Below are positions 33,601 through 46,409 of a stretch of DNA of 64,000 nt, in pieces. The notes below the pieces were generated by a model that did not search any database, had not been told where the DNA came from, and saw only the letters and a program-made list of their open reading frames with translations. The stretch spans positions 124,001-188,000 of the forward strand of contig OX465597.1 of the NCBI GenBank assembly GCA_950022295.1, given 5' to 3'. Source of the DNA: Bromus sterilis (taxonomy: Eukaryota > Streptophyta > Magnoliopsida > Poales > Poaceae). Every line of letters starts with the position of its first letter. Positions within the stretch are counted from its first letter, which is position 1. A program made the position numbers and the translations under genes.

Positions 33601-34177
33601 GTCAGAAACTGGGGAACGAACCCTCATTGGTCCGGACATTATACAGCATGCCGAAGATCAGGTCCGCATTATTCGTGAACACTTGAAGGCTGCTCAGTCC
33701 CTCCAGAAGAGCAACTATGACCGCAAGCACAAATAAATGATATATCAACCCGGTGAACAAGCTTACCTTCGTGTCACTCCCATGAGAGGCACTCATCGTT
33801 TCGGGATCAAAGGCAAGTTAGCTCCTCGATACATTGGCCCGTTCCGTATACTTTCCAGAAGTGGACCAGTGGCATACCAATTGGATTTGCCGGCAAACCT
33901 CTTTCAAGTCCACGATGTTTTTCACGTGTCGCAACTCCGACGCTGCTTCAAAGACCCTATTCGCGAGGTGGAACATGATCTGATTGAGCTGCAACAGGAC
34001 TTGACTTATCAAGAACATCCGAGCCGCATTCTCGATCAGTCTGAACGCAAGACCCGCAACAAGACAACCAAGTTCCTCAAAGTTCAGTGGTCGAATCATT
34101 CTGAAGATGAAGCCACTTGGGAACGCGAAGATCGTCTTCGTGCAGAATACCCCGATCTTTTCCCCTCTACCACCTAA
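30621..34177 (+). pseudogene. Gypsy element 1 pol: protease, RT, RNase H, integrase, chromodomain (broken)
   Basis: Protease motif LFDTGASHSFMS, then reverse transcriptase with YLDDILIYSK (about 31839-31868). A frameshift near 32060 is followed by RNase H (YCDAFRQGLGCVLMQ, ELAAVICALK). A TAA at 32915-32917 falls between RNase H and integrase. The integrase has a zinc-binding CDVC pair and catalytic Asp-Asp-Glu in MDFVTGF, SSDRGS and GQVERVN. A second TAA lies at 33734-33736. The last part ends with a chromodomain-like segment (KVQWSNHSEDEATWEREDRL) and stops at 34175-34177. At least one frameshift and two stops besides the gag damage mean no full polyprotein. Confidence 0.92.
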
Positions 34178-34200
34178 ATTCTCGGGACGAGAATTCTTGT

Positions 34201-34211
34201 AGTGGGGGAGA
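34201..34211 (+). other. Gypsy element 1 polypurine tract
   Basis: AGTGGGGGAGA directly precedes the 3' LTR start at 34214, the position required for plus-strand priming. Confidence 0.85.
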
Positions 34212-36723
34212 TTTGTAACACCCTCACTTTCAGTTAACAGTAATCAGGGTTACTGTTCATCTCTACTATTCAAAACTTTTATTTGATCAACTTGGAACAG
34301 TTCAAATTCAATTTCCACTTTGATGTTCTTGGATGCATTGTGATCATGGACCCTAGTCAACTTGAATAAAAACAAATCCAAGCTCAATTCAAATTACCCT
34401 TTGAATTGAAATCAAAATCAAATGCTCTAATGCCTTTGGTGGAATATTAAAAACAATGTGAAATATAAACTTGGTCCAAAAATTGTGCTTCCATTTTTAT
34501 CAAATCACTAGTATTTAGTGGAGCATGTCACACGAATTTGGGGATTTTATTAATCTCTATATTAATTCAAATAAATCTAAACAGTAGCTAAAACCCCAAA
34601 TTAATCATTTAATATTTAATGCAAATATTAAATGACTTTTAAAATTTCCCAAAACTATTGTGGCACTGGCTTTTGGTGGATACTCAATTAAGGGACACTT
34701 GCCACGTTTTAATAAAATGCCTAGGTGTATAAAATAAATACACCTAGTCTCGTCGATTGGATCTCGCCATTCCTTCCCCTCCCCAGCGTCTCCCTTGCCA
34801 TTCTCGCCGCCGCCCGTAGACCCCTGGGGCGTCGCTCGCCGTCACCGTGGCCCCTGGCCCCTGCAGAGATCGCCTCCGTGTCCAGGACCACCGGCGTGGA
34901 CGCCTCCTTCGACGACGACGGCGAATCGGACCCGAGACGCGCCGGGTGACCTTCACTTCGCTGTTCCCTTCCACCTCGGCCCGGCGCCTCGGCGCCGAAT
35001 TGCCGCCACCACAGAACGCCTCGCGCCTCCCCGAGCCCTCCATCGCGCATCCCGGTGAGCTCCAAGCCTCTACCCGATTGTCCCCGCCCGATTTGACGCC
35101 GTAGGACGGTGCCCCCGCCCGGGCCTCCATTGTCGGGAGCTTGAGCTCCCGAGCGAGCTCGTCGCTACTCGCCACGCCGCACGCAACCGCGCTCGCCTTG
35201 ACGGCCTCCGCAAATCGCGCCCCCCGTTCGATTCCCCCTTTGACCGCCTTCTGGTCGCCGGAGTGTGCCACAGTGGCCTCGCCGCCGGGCCTCTGGCCTT
35301 GGTCGCCGTTGTGTCCGCACGGGGCTAATCCCCAGATTAACCAGTAACCCCCCTATATAGTATGACATGTGGGCCATGCCCCTTAATTAACCTGCAAATT
35401 AAAACAATAAGAAAACTATTAGTTAACTAGTAAGTCACTTACAGATGGGCCCCATGCCCTTAACATTAATTAAGTTGTTTAATTAACACTGTGAGTCAAT
35501 GACATGTGGGCCGCTGGCCTTTTATTTTATAAAAACTGTTTTATTAAGACTATTACAATGACATGTGGGACCCCATTGTCATATAAATAAATTTAATGAT
35601 TTTATTAAACTACGAGGATGACATATGGGTCCCGTTTAATATTCAGATAAATAAAATGAATTTTATTAGAACTGTGTCTATGACAAATAGGTCCCACTGG
35701 TCAGTTTGACCAGTCAACAAACTGTTCTGGATAATTTTCTATTTTAATAATAAAAATAAATTAGAAATTGATTTAAAATGATTTAAACTTTGAATTTGAA
35801 TATCTTTTAAACCGTAAGTCAGATTCAAAAACTTTATACATGAAAATAGATCAGAAAAATATAACGAATACGGATACGCTATACGTATACCAACCACCCC
35901 CTCTAACATACCGAACATCGAACGGCCCCCCTCCGGATCGTCTGTCCGATTATTTGTCTGGTACTGTTAAAGTGTCCGGATGAATTTATTCTGAACACGA
36001 AAGTTGTTCGTTTTGTTTCAACTAGCACGGTTACACCATTCACACGTTTGTCGGATGTCCACGACACCTCCGGCATGATACCTTCCCCCCTCTGAACCCT
36101 GTCCGGTAATCACCCGGAGCCGGTAGTTCATCCCCGGATGGATTCCCGCTCCGAGCACACTACAAGAAATATGTCAACTTGTGACCTTTTGTCAATAACC
36201 GTGGGTGAATTGGTCCTAAATCTACGACCATTTCGGACCAATTGGTTGTAAGCTGTTTGGGAGGGTCCAAAACCTAAACCATAACGACCATTCTGGTCAG
36301 AAAGGTCGTTATTTACTTACATGAAATGGTCGTAAATTTGTGAACATGATTTACAATATTATTTCTTGTCGATTATGACCAATTTAGATACTCGTAGTTT
36401 ATACGATGATTTGATTTGGCATGACTGGGCAGACACCTCAGCAATCTGGCCTACATGGCATGTTTAGGTGTCATTCTCACTTACATTTCACTATTTAGCA
36501 CTTATTTTTTCCTATTGACAGGTGGGACCTGTTGATCTTACGCGTAGGACCAACACCACCCACATCCCATTTGACATGTGGGGCCTATCTCCATTTACGG
36601 GTTTCCAATGACATGTAGAACCCACCACACCAACCAATAACAGCATAGGACCCGCCATACTTACATGTGGGACTAGGGAGCCTATATGTCAATAGTGCGT
36701 TGGCGGAAATATTCTCAAGTAAT

Positions 36724-36795
36724 AAAAAGGAGAGCAAACGGGGTCGAACGCGCAACCTCGCGATGGAAAGAGAGAGCATCAACCATCGGGCCAGC
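36724..36795 (-). other. tRNA-like module 1 (A box, B box, T5)
   Basis: On the minus strand, TGGCCCGATGGT resembles a pol III A box (36782-36793) and GCGTTCGACCCCG resembles a B box (36739-36751), followed by TTTTT (36728-36724). Cloverleaf pairing is poor, so I do not call it a tRNA gene. Confidence 0.35.
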
Positions 36796-36867
36796 CTCAG
36801 CTTGTGATAGTAAGAAACACAATTTTTTATTATAAACATAGCCCTCTGTTTATCTCAATTCATAAGA

Positions 36868-36950
36868 AACAAAAATATGGTTGGAGGGATTCGAACCCGA
36901 GCCGCCTCTACATAAATCTGGCGAGGCTAACCACCTGCCCATGCCATGGT
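36868..36950 (-). other. tRNA-like module 2 (B box, weak A box)
   Basis: On the minus strand, GGTTAGCCTCGCCAG (about 36919-36933) is a weak A-box candidate and CGGGTTCGAATCCC (36887-36900) is a near-perfect B box, followed by a TTTTTG stretch (36875-36871). It lies about 150 bp from module 1 in the same orientation. Confidence 0.35.
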
Positions 36951-37129
36951 TGGTGTGAAACTAACTAGCCGGCTGGTTTTACACTTAGATTTCCTTGCTG
37001 GGTTTGGGCCTCGGTTGGCAAGACCATTTTTTTCCTTTTTATGTGACGAGTGGGCCAATAGCCCATAGGCCGACAAGAATATGCATGTGTGGAAAATGCC
37101 GGCTTCGCACATCTTTGAGTCCATATAAA

Positions 37130-37740
37130 TAAAGGGAGTTCAAATTTTAATCAAGCATTTGAAAATATTTAAATGTGTATAAAAATGTTGACCATATATT
37201 CAAGAAATATTAATCTTCTATATGAAATTTTTAATAAAGCATTTGAAAAATGTTAAAATGTGTATAAAAAACGTTGACCATGTATTAAATAATTGTTAAT
37301 ATTGTACATAAAAAAAGAATTTGGCAATCTTAAAATGTGTATTTTTTTGACCATGTATTCAAAAACAATATTCTTTTATTTTAAATTTTTTAACCAAGCA
37401 TTTGAACAATGTTTAAAATGTCGAATAAGTATGAAAGTACCTTCAAATTTTATTTGAAATATGTTAAACATGTATTATAAAAATGTTCTTGACGTATACG
37501 AAAAAGGTAGAATGAAAACCAAAAGAAACAAAGAAAAATGTAAAAATATTGAAAACCAAAAAAATAAACAAACGAAATGAAAGAAAAAAGGAAACCAAAT
37601 AGAAAACTGAAAAACTAGTGCAAAATAATGTAAACAAAGAATAATAAGTAACCGTTGAATACCAAGAAAGAAAATAAAAATAAAAAACGAAAACTTACTT
37701 CGTCAAAATTGTTTGAAATTACAAGATGCACTTGACATGC
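37130..37740. repeat. Degenerate AT-rich short repeats
   Basis: Imperfect repeats of about 60-90 bp containing AAGCATTTGAA(A/C)AATGTT, AAATGTGTATAAAAA and TTGACCATGTATTCAA at 37150-37420, then A-rich DNA. No gene is seen. Confidence 0.6.
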
Positions 37741-37746
37741 AACCAT

Positions 37747-40150
37747 TTTTTAAATTTTTCATAAAATGTGTTCTAATATTTGGCAAACTTGTTGCCCATT
37801 CCAATATGCACCCATTTGCACAAAGTGAGATCATTTGAGAAAATTATCCTTTGAAACTAGCATTAACATCGGCAATTTGGCTTGAAAGCCACAAACCTTC
37901 ATACTCAATAGCTCATTTTGATATGACTTTTTAAAGATATTTGCATTATTCCAAGTTTATTGGTTTGTATGGTTACTAGGACATAAATTAGGATGCAACG
38001 CGAAGGTTTTACATTTTTTGATTTTTTTGAATTTGGTCAATTATTAATAAAATATGGTCTAGTATTTAAAAAAAGGGAGTGGTTCAAATTCAAACCAAAT
38101 ATTTGGTAGCTTATTCACAAAACAACCCTACTTTTGCCACTCGGAAAATGAAAAATGGATTTTTCGTACAATGAAAATGAAAACTTCCTTTGACAAACTT
38201 GTTTCCCATTACAATATGCACCCATTTGCACAAAATGAGATCATTTGGGAAAATTATCCTTCAAAACTAGCACTAACATCGGTCATTTGGCTTGAAAGCC
38301 ACGAACCTTCATACTCGATGGCTCATTTCGAGAAGAGTTTTTAAAGATATTTGCATTATTTCAAGTTTGTTGGTTTTTATGGTTACTAGGGCATAAATTA
38401 GGATGCAACGCGAAGGTTTTACATTTTTTTTATTTTTTTTATTGTTTAAGCCAGTTTTAAAATGCGGTCAAAACGGAGGAGGGGGTGCATGACCGGTGAT
38501 AGCTAGGGGTGGAATATTGCAAAAATGTTGGTGGATCTCTGAATAAATGACTACTTGTGTACCTAAAAATGATTTTTGCTAAAAAATATGAGGAAACTAT
38601 GAGGCACTTGTAGTTCAAATTTGATCCGCTTTCAGCTGAATTGGAAGAAATTTGTCTTTTTCAAAAGAGGTGGATGGAAAACTAGTTAGAGGCAACCACT
38701 TGGTATTTTGTACATAAAACATGGTCTAGTATTTTTTAAATGGATTTTCAAAAGTTTCAACATATTTGTGTTAGGCCCTTCACAAAAAAAAACCATTTTT
38801 CGCACTCGGAAAATGAAAAATTGTTTTTTATGCAAGTAAAAAGAAAACTTTGTTTTCAACATTGTTCGTGGTTCCATGATGCACGCTTGTGCACAATATG
38901 AGATCATTAGAACAAACTATACCCTGGATGTGGCCATAACATCCGTCATTTGGCTCGAAAGCTAAGGATCTTCGCAGAAGATAGCTCATGCATGAGAACA
39001 CTTTTCCAAGATAATTGTCGTATTCGAAGTTTATATTTTTTATGGATACTTGGACACATATAATGACACAACACAAAGGTTTCCCATTTATTTAATTTTT
39101 TTTCAGAATTTCGTATGCCGGTTTCAAAGTACGGTCAAAACGGTCGTCATGACCGTTCGTAGCTAGGAGTTGAATCTTCTGAAAATAATTGTGTATCTCT
39201 GATGAAATAGCTACTTGAGTACCTAAAAATGATTTTTTTCTAAAAAAATATGAGCAAACTATGAGGCACCTATAGTTCAAATTTAACCTGCTTTCAGCTG
39301 AATTGGCAGGAATTTGTCTTTTTCAAAAGTGGTGGATGGACAACTTTTTAGAGGCAACCACTTGGTATTTTGTACATATGACATGGTCTAATATTTTTTT
39401 TAAATGAAAATTTCAAAAGTTTCAACATGTTTGTGGTAGGTGCTTCAAAAAAAACCATTTTTGCACTCGGAAAATGAAAATGTTTTTTTGTGCACGTAAA
39501 AAGAAAACTTTCTTTGTCAACATTATTTGTGTTTCCATGATGCACGCTTGTGTGCAATATGAGGTAATTTGAAGAAACTATACCCTCGATGTGGCCATAA
39601 CATCCGTCATTTGGTCCGAAAGCCAAGAATCTTCGTAGAAGATAGCTCATTCATGAGAAAACTTTTCCAAGATAATTGTCGTATTTCCAGTTTATATTTG
39701 TTATGGAAACTAGGACACATATAATGACACAATGACGAAGGTTTCCCATTGTTTTGATTCTTTTTGAATTTCGTATGCTGGTTTCAAAATATGGTCAAAA
39801 CGGTCGTCATGACTGTTCGTAGCTAGGAGTTGAATCTTCTGAAAATAATTGTGTATCTCTGATGAAATAGCTACTTGAGTACCTAAAAATTACTTTTGCT
39901 AAAAATCATGAGCAAACTATGAGGCATCTGTAGCCAAATTTGACCTGCTTTCAGCTGAATTGGCAGGAATTTGTCTTTTCAAAATAGGTGGATGGAAAAC
40001 ATTTTAGAGGCAACCACTTGTAACTTTGTACATATAACATGGTCTAGTATATTTAAAAATGGATTTTTAATAATTTTCAACATATTTTTTGTAGGTGCTT
40101 CACAAAAAAACTCACTTTTGAACAATAGAAAAATGAAAAATGAATTTAAC
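37747..40150. repeat. Diverged tandem array related to the 670-bp units
   Basis: Anchor words equivalent to the array at 5612-9398 (for example GGCTTGAAAGCCACGAACCTTCATACTCGATGG, GGATGCAACGCGAAGGTTTTACAT, GGTCAAAACGG) recur near 37780, 38190, 38850 and 39510. Spacings are about 410 (internally deleted), 660 and 660 bp. The copies differ strongly from each other, unlike the near-identical first array, so this array is older or no longer homogenised. Confidence 0.8.
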
Positions 40151-40179
40151 ACTATGATGCATTCTGATTGGTGCATGGA

Positions 40180-43100
40180 CATGTCACACGGATCATGCAT
40201 CAGGCACCGTCGGATTTCCCGGATCCAACGGTAGCCCTCATCCCCCCACCCTCTCACCTCTCGTCCCTCTCATCTCATCCACCAAGCCACACACATCGCG
40301 AACTCCTCTCTCGATCGTTTTCCCCTCTCCGCCGCACCACTCCTTGCCGCCACAACCACCTATGACGGCCCTTTCCGGCGGCCTCTAGCAGCTCCCAGCA
40401 CCCCCACGTGATCCCCTAGATGCGCTCCTCCATCTCCTCCGATGGGCGCGTCCTCCTACGGCTACGCGCGACCCTACCGATCCATTAGGGTTTCGTTCTC
40501 CGCGCCGCCGGCGTTACTCCGGTGAGTCTCCACTCCTCTCGTCACATCCTCCCTCTCTTCCTCACCAAGTCCCATCTCCCTCTCAGATCCAGCAATCTGG
40601 TACACCAAGACGCCATGGATGGGAAGGTTTCTTCCTCCCTTGCCTCAACGCCATGCCATGGAGGACGCGGCTCCACCAGGACCCCGACGCCATCCAGATC
40701 CCGGTCCGCCCCATCTCCTCTCATATCCTTTTGGATTTCTTCTTCCCTTCCCTTCCCTTCCCTCCCGCCCCCTTGACTGATGTGTTGTGATTTCCTTCCT
40801 AGAGCAGGGGCAGAAGTGTGGGTGACATCCATCACCAACATCGTCATGGCCAGCAGCAGCAGCCCCCTATATTCTTCCTCTCTGTAGGCGCAGCAGGCAG
40901 AGCGGCCAAAGGAAAGGAGAAGGCCAACATCCAGTTTCATGGTGGTTATGGTAGAAGATTAGTGTAAACTTTTCTCCTGATTTCATGTCCAGTTTTGTAT
41001 GTCTTCATGTGCATGCACACTCATGTAGTTTTTAAAACGTTATTCGACTTGGCTAGGTCAAGGCGTGCAGACACCACTAGATTCATAGAAGCAGTTATAA
41101 TTTCATAGAACACATTACATTATCTATTTGGAATACTTGTGATCAGTGGGTTAATTAATTGACTTTGGGTTTACTCAGTGGTTCACTTTAATCTGTAATC
41201 TTGCATAAAAATTCAGAGAACTGTAATGAGAAGCACATGCCTTCATTTTACAGAATTATCATTGCTTTGATATGCATGTTTGGCCCGCAAGCATGCCCAT
41301 GAAGTACAACGAGGGGTCCTAATCTAACTTTCTCCAATGGGTAAGCCTCGGTGGCAATCTTTCCACTAGTAGTAGTATGGTCTAGCTATCGCCTCTGTGT
41401 GTATATAAGTATGCCACTTGTGAGGTTCATCGATCTCTGTTATAGTGTTGATTTAAATCATGCTTTTGTGTATCTGTTTTACAACAGCGAACTGGTTACC
41501 CTCGTGTAGTCGAGCAATTAGTATCCATACATGCCGAGTGCATGTGTAAATCCTGAATTTTATTTTTAAACTCTTCTCCATGTATGTGCAGTGCCTACTG
41601 TAATTGCCAAGTGTGAATTCTGTAAATGAAATGTTCTATTCTCCTTCTTGTAGTAATTTCTAGAAGTCGGCTTGTTACATGGAGTGCATTTTGCCATGTG
41701 TATGGTCAGAGTCTGGCAATGTCAATATATGGTTGCTCTATTCGTTGTGTTGTGGTGTGCTGCAGGAGACCCCGGGGTACCATGTTGGGTGCGACAAGGT
41801 CACCAGCAAGGCTCCTGCAGAAGCAAGTCGATGTACGCCACGTCAACCAAACCAAATAAATTTTCAGTCACCGCTGCTTCATCCTGCTTTTCTTGGCGTT
41901 AATTCATCAGAGTTTGCTTGGTTTGTTTTTGTTGTTGCAGGGAGTCATTATTCTGATCGCCTACTTCAACAGCCGCTCAGGTGCATGTTGCAAAATCCCA
42001 GCATGAACACACGTTTGTGTGTGGGTGTCGGGGGGGGGGGCACACAAACGTCAATTGATGTATAGATTCCAAAATGTTTGTAGCTTGTTTATTTGCCCTT
42101 GGAGGATTTATAGTTATCATACTAATTCAATAGTGGCTGCAGCATGTGCTAAAACTTTAAGTTGTAATGCTAACTGTTTTCTGTGGCACAATGTGCCTCA
42201 TGATGTTATACTTTAGTAATTAGAGTTGTGTGTATGGCAAGCTCTCAATTTTTTACATTAATGAAGTTATATCATCGTCAGTCATTTCATATTAGAACCA
42301 TGCAACCTTTATATTGCTTTTTTATTTATCTTGCTTGATAATAGCTTTTAAAATTCAACATGTAATAACTTGTTGTGAAGATTTTAACTGTTAAAAATGG
42401 AATTATATTTCATTATTGAAGAATCACACAAATAACAATTGCTAGAGTAGGACGTTAGTTTATTAGGTGATGTGCTCTAAGTTTGTACCATTGGTGTGAG
42501 AGCTTGCAGATCTGGACGATGGCGGCTGACTGACCAAAAAACCACGGTTGGCGGCGGTCTCGGGGTATCTTTTGGGCGCAGGTGAACAACATCTTGCTAG
42601 AACGACTAGTTGACGTGCCTTGGCGCAACCACAGTAGGTTGGACTCGGCCACGACTACAACCGTGCCCGGTGAGCTCATCTTCTCCTCTGTGTGTACTGA
42701 TCCTGGTGGCTGTGACTTGTATGCGGCTTGGGCTTGATGGATAGTTGTTGTGGTACTCCTAGCTCGTTGCCATGATGGATTTGGTGGTTGTGCTCTAATT
42801 TACATACTGTTTTATGATCTTTGTGCAACTGTGGTTTGAATTCAGAAATTGTGCACTGTAGGACACAATGTGCTCAATTTAACCTGTATTTACATGTTCC
42901 TGTCACTTGTAATTGTGCTACTTTTATTTTCTGAGACCTTTGTGCATTGGTTTAGGTTCTAGCATTCTTGTGCTCAGGTTTAGTCACTGGAACTTCTATT
43001 TTGTAGAATTGCTACTGTTTTAATCCTATGCTATGCTTCAGGATATGTTAGGATGTAAATAGTGCTGCTGTTGGTTCATGCTGCATTGTTATATCATATT

Positions 43101-43430
43101 TACGATCCACTAGATCATAAGCTACTATTAATACTCTACTCTGTATAATTCTACTTGATTGTTCTATGTTGTATATTTCATTCAGTTTGTATAAAAGAAT
43201 AACTAATGGAAATCTACTGTTAATCATGTATGGGATCTAGCCCTTGTTCTATTCCTTCTATGTGTTTGCATAGATTAGTTTGTATGTTGGTTCAACTGCT
43301 CCAGCAAATTGTAATTGAATTTTTTTTGAACAACAACAGAGGCTCACTAGTGGAAGTAGGCTCATGCAGCAGCAGAGGCGGAGTCGGGATCGGCTGCAAT
43401 GCAACTGCAATCTGAGCTTTTGTTTATGTT
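40180..43430 (+). other. Leader/exon-like, possibly captured transcribed region
   Basis: A CT-rich leader (40230-40370) is followed by GC-rich exon-like blocks bounded by good splice signals: donor GTGAGTC at 40521, acceptor CCTCTCAG near 40588, acceptor CCTTCCTAG near 40802, acceptor TGCTGCAG near 41766 and acceptor TTGTTGCAG near 41940. No block gives a recognisable domain, and the open frames are short. It may be a captured host gene fragment or the element's own transcribed, non-coding part. Confidence 0.4.
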
Positions 43431-44227
43431 TCGCGAGCTCCAGAATGAATTCAGAAGAAAGATAGTTCTAGCTCATTGGAGCTAGTTATACGTGAGAGCT
43501 AGTTTAGTTTTAGTTGTTTAGTTTTTAGTGGCTGGATATCCAACGTGAACAATTTTCGATTGTAATATGCCAAGTTTGGCGATTTGATCTATTTAAAATA
43601 TTAATTCTATTTTCTATTTGTTTCCATTTAAATATTTGTTTTATTTACTGGAAAATAATCTGAAGAATATGGCCCTGACAATTGGGTTCCACTTGCCTGA
43701 ACCTAACAATTGGGACCCACTTACCAGAACCTTACATTTTGGACCCACCTAACTAGTGGAGTGAAAAAAAGAAAACTATGGCCGCTGAGCCAAAAAGGCC
43801 ACATCCCAAAAATAAAAAGGCTAGATTGTTGGGCTTGGCCCATGTAACTGATCAATATTGAAAGGAAAAAATAAATAAAATGGGTTGAATTTTTGGGTTA
43901 GGCCCATATAGGTGGCTCAATTGGACCGGACTGATTTTGATATACGACCAATTCACTTAGACATAATTTTGCCAAGTCAACTTGCCATGTTGGATCTGAC
44001 GTGGCCTGGCCAACAAGCCAATGACCAAACAAATTTGTCACAACATCTACGACCTTTGGTTTGGTCACAATCATCTATGACCATTTGAGAAAAAAGGTCA
44101 CAGTGTCCGCTTTGTGACCCTCAGCTTTTGACCAACTGATTTTGGTCACAAAAAGGTCATAAATGAAGAACTGTGACCTTTCAGTGACCAATATGTAGGG
44201 TCACAAGTTAGCATATTTCTTGTAGTG
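43431..44227. other. Right subterminal region of the 8-kb CACTA
   Basis: AT-rich sequence, then ACGACCNTTTGGTTTGGTCACAA-type and TGTGACC words from about 44040 to the terminus. These mirror the GGTCGT/ACGACC words at 36190-36320. No gene is seen. Confidence 0.6.
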
Positions 44228-46409
44228 GCAACGTGCATTGCACTGCGTTAGAACACCGTTAACATTGCCTACGTCATGCCATGTATTTGTTTGCTATGAT
44301 TGCTTTGTATTTACTGTGTTTATCCCCTTTATTCTTCGGTAGACCCCGCTGCTACCGCCGACTACACTGCTGCCGGGTACGACTACTTCGTTGACGACCC
44401 TACCCCTACCGTCGGGCTTCCAGGCAAGCAGAGCCATTCTCTTCCCCAGATATCGCCTATCTTTTCCGTACTTTCTTGCACTAGGCATTGTTACTGCTGC
44501 TGCTACGATTACAATCCTATTCAATTCCATAGCCTGCTTTTGACGCCCCTTGATGTACCTTCCTTTATCCTATGCTGCCTACTTTAATTATGTATTATTT
44601 TCAGCAGTGAGCCCTGCACATTGTTAGCTAGGACTAGATAGCGGGCCGTGATCACTCAGGGGAGTGAACACGAATAAAATATATACAACTGCACAGGTAC
44701 GGTACAATGCAGACACCGCCTAAGGCCCCCTAGCTCGGCTCTGCCGAGCCACCTTCAAGTGTGAGCCATCAAGGAGTAATCCTTGTACTCCACTCATTGA
44801 TGACTCTGTATAGCCGCTCTAGGTACCTAAGCACGGTTGTCCTTAAGGTAAGAAGTCGGGCGACCTAACGGTGCCCGCGAGCGGTATTATCGTCGGGAAC
44901 GACAGGGAGGGTACGACCGACGTTACTGGCGTGCTTGGCCCCTCCTCGTATCTCACGAGAGTTACCAAACTACGTAAAGTCGATCTCTACCAAGAGCAAA
45001 CCCGAGACAAGGTAAGGAGACGGTTCACCTTGTTGGTAACCGCAGTGACTTGGTGGGACGACAGGGCAGGCACCGATGTACTGGTGGTCCTGACTGCTGT
45101 CGTTGACCGTGGGTCGGTTAAGTCGAGGCAACGATAACGGTTGTCATGCAGGTTAATTAAAATGCTAAATTGTTCGGCGGATGACTTGAGAGGCCGCAAA
45201 GGCCTGTACCCGCTACCTTCACGTGGGATAAGGAGTTATGGGCTCCCCTGCGTCGTAGTTTGTCCGAAAGCTCTTTAGACGTCAGAAGTACCGCGGCCTG
45301 CGCCGAGAAGTGGTGTCTTCTTCGTCCGGACGGTGTGTTTTTGGATTTTCTTTCGCTTCACCGGCCAGCCACGCACCGTGCAGGAGCGTGCAAGGGTGAG
45401 GGTCCTAGACCCCTTGGAGCATAGGATATAGTCCGGCGGATGGCCTCTCTGTTGAGCCTAGGATGGGCTGCGTCGTGTCGGATAGCCTCGGTGGGGCGTT
45501 CCCTAACAAGGTTCACGCCACCCTGGAGATCCGAGGGTGCAGGCTGAACAGTAGTGCACCCCTGCAGGGAGTTTAATCTATTCGAATAGCCGTGTCCACG
45601 GTAACATGACGCTTTATGCTGAAGCTGGATCTTACCACTAGAAACTATTACTATTAAACTGTATGGTTCCGGGTCTTCTTCCTTGCAGGGAGTCGAGGAA
45701 GGGAACCCGGAGGCATTATTATTATTATTATTATTATTCATTACAACTTATATTATACAATGTGGCAGCAACTTCTGCTTCGTTGTTACTTTATGCTTAT
45801 ATGAATTGTTGTCTATTTCTCTTCTCATGCTGCAAGACACGTCAGAAGATGCTAGTCTTCGATATGCCTAGCTTCTTATCCTTATTCTGATTTCTATCTT
45901 GCAGTCCACTATATACAGCCTCCCCTTTTCATTTGATACAATGCATAATGCTTAGTAGCGGACGTAAGACTCGCGGGTATGCTAGATACTCACCTTTGCT
46001 TTATTTCCCCCTTTATGTTTTGCCTGATCGGCCGCTGCAGTCGACGTTGGAGACCAGGAGCAGGAGTACCCCGGAGGCGGATACTACTACGTCGAGACCC
46101 CCACTGACCAGGACCAGGAGTAGTTTCGGAGGCTCCCAGGCAGGAGGCCTTGCCTTTTCGATCTGTATCTCTGATGTTATTTGTGCTAGCCTTCTTAAGG
46201 CAAAACTTGACTAACTATGTCTGTACTCAGATATTATGGCTTGTATAACTTATGTATTCGGGTCCGCGTGACCCCCTTTATTGTAACATATTGGTTTATC
46301 CTTTTGTGTTTAGTGTTGTGCTGTGATATTCTCACCGTGGCACCCTAATCTCAGCCGTGTACCCTGCGTGTATGATTACTGTACACGGATTGATTTTGGG
46401 GGCGTCACA

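Larger units (their letters stand above)
36158..44227. mobile_element. Nested non-autonomous CACTA element, 8070 bp, TSD GCA
   Basis: The left end CACTACAAGAAATATGTCAACTTGTGACC-type and the right end reverse complement CACTACAAGAAATATGCTAACTT... agree over about 29 bp with two mismatches. GCA is duplicated at 36155-36157 and 44228-44230, and the uninterrupted 5' LTR has a single GCA at the matching place (near 26929). Subterminal TGTGACC/GGTCACA words flank both ends. There is no transposase inside. The contents are two tRNA-like modules, AT-rich decayed repeats, a diverged 670-bp-type array and a leader/exon-like region. Confidence 0.93.
24702..46409 (+). mobile_element. Ty3/gypsy chromovirus-type retrotransposon, 21.7 kb with nested CACTA
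   Basis: The 5' LTR (24702-29099), PBS, gag, pol with a C-terminal chromodomain-like region, polypurine tract and 3' LTR (34214-46409, interrupted by 8.07 kb) are all present. Flanking 5-bp target repeats are GACGG (24697-24701) and GACAG (46410-46414), one mismatch apart. Without the nested CACTA element the insertion is about 13.6 kb. The domain order protease, RT, RNase H, integrase is that of gypsy. The long LTR and terminal chromodomain point to a Tekay-like chromovirus (inference). Multiple stops and frameshifts make it defective. Confidence 0.93.
34214..46409 (+). repeat. Gypsy element 1, 3' LTR, interrupted by a CACTA element
   Basis: The LTR begins TGTAACACCCTCACTTTC and ends GGCGTCACA at 46409. 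It is split at 36157/44228 by the nested CACTA. Relative to the 5' LTR it lacks about 270 bp (counterpart of roughly 25235-25505) at 34741, and its ATT repeat at 45714-45738 is longer than that at 28414-28429. Total LTR length without the insertion is about 4.12 kb. Confidence 0.92.

Noticed and set aside
36724..36950. Functional tRNA genes
   Set aside because: B boxes and T runs are present, but acceptor and anticodon stems do not pair well; kept only as tRNA-like modules.
46376..46409. Extension of the copia reading frame past 46410
   Set aside because: Those codons lie in the gypsy 3' LTR; the true continuation is at 24701.
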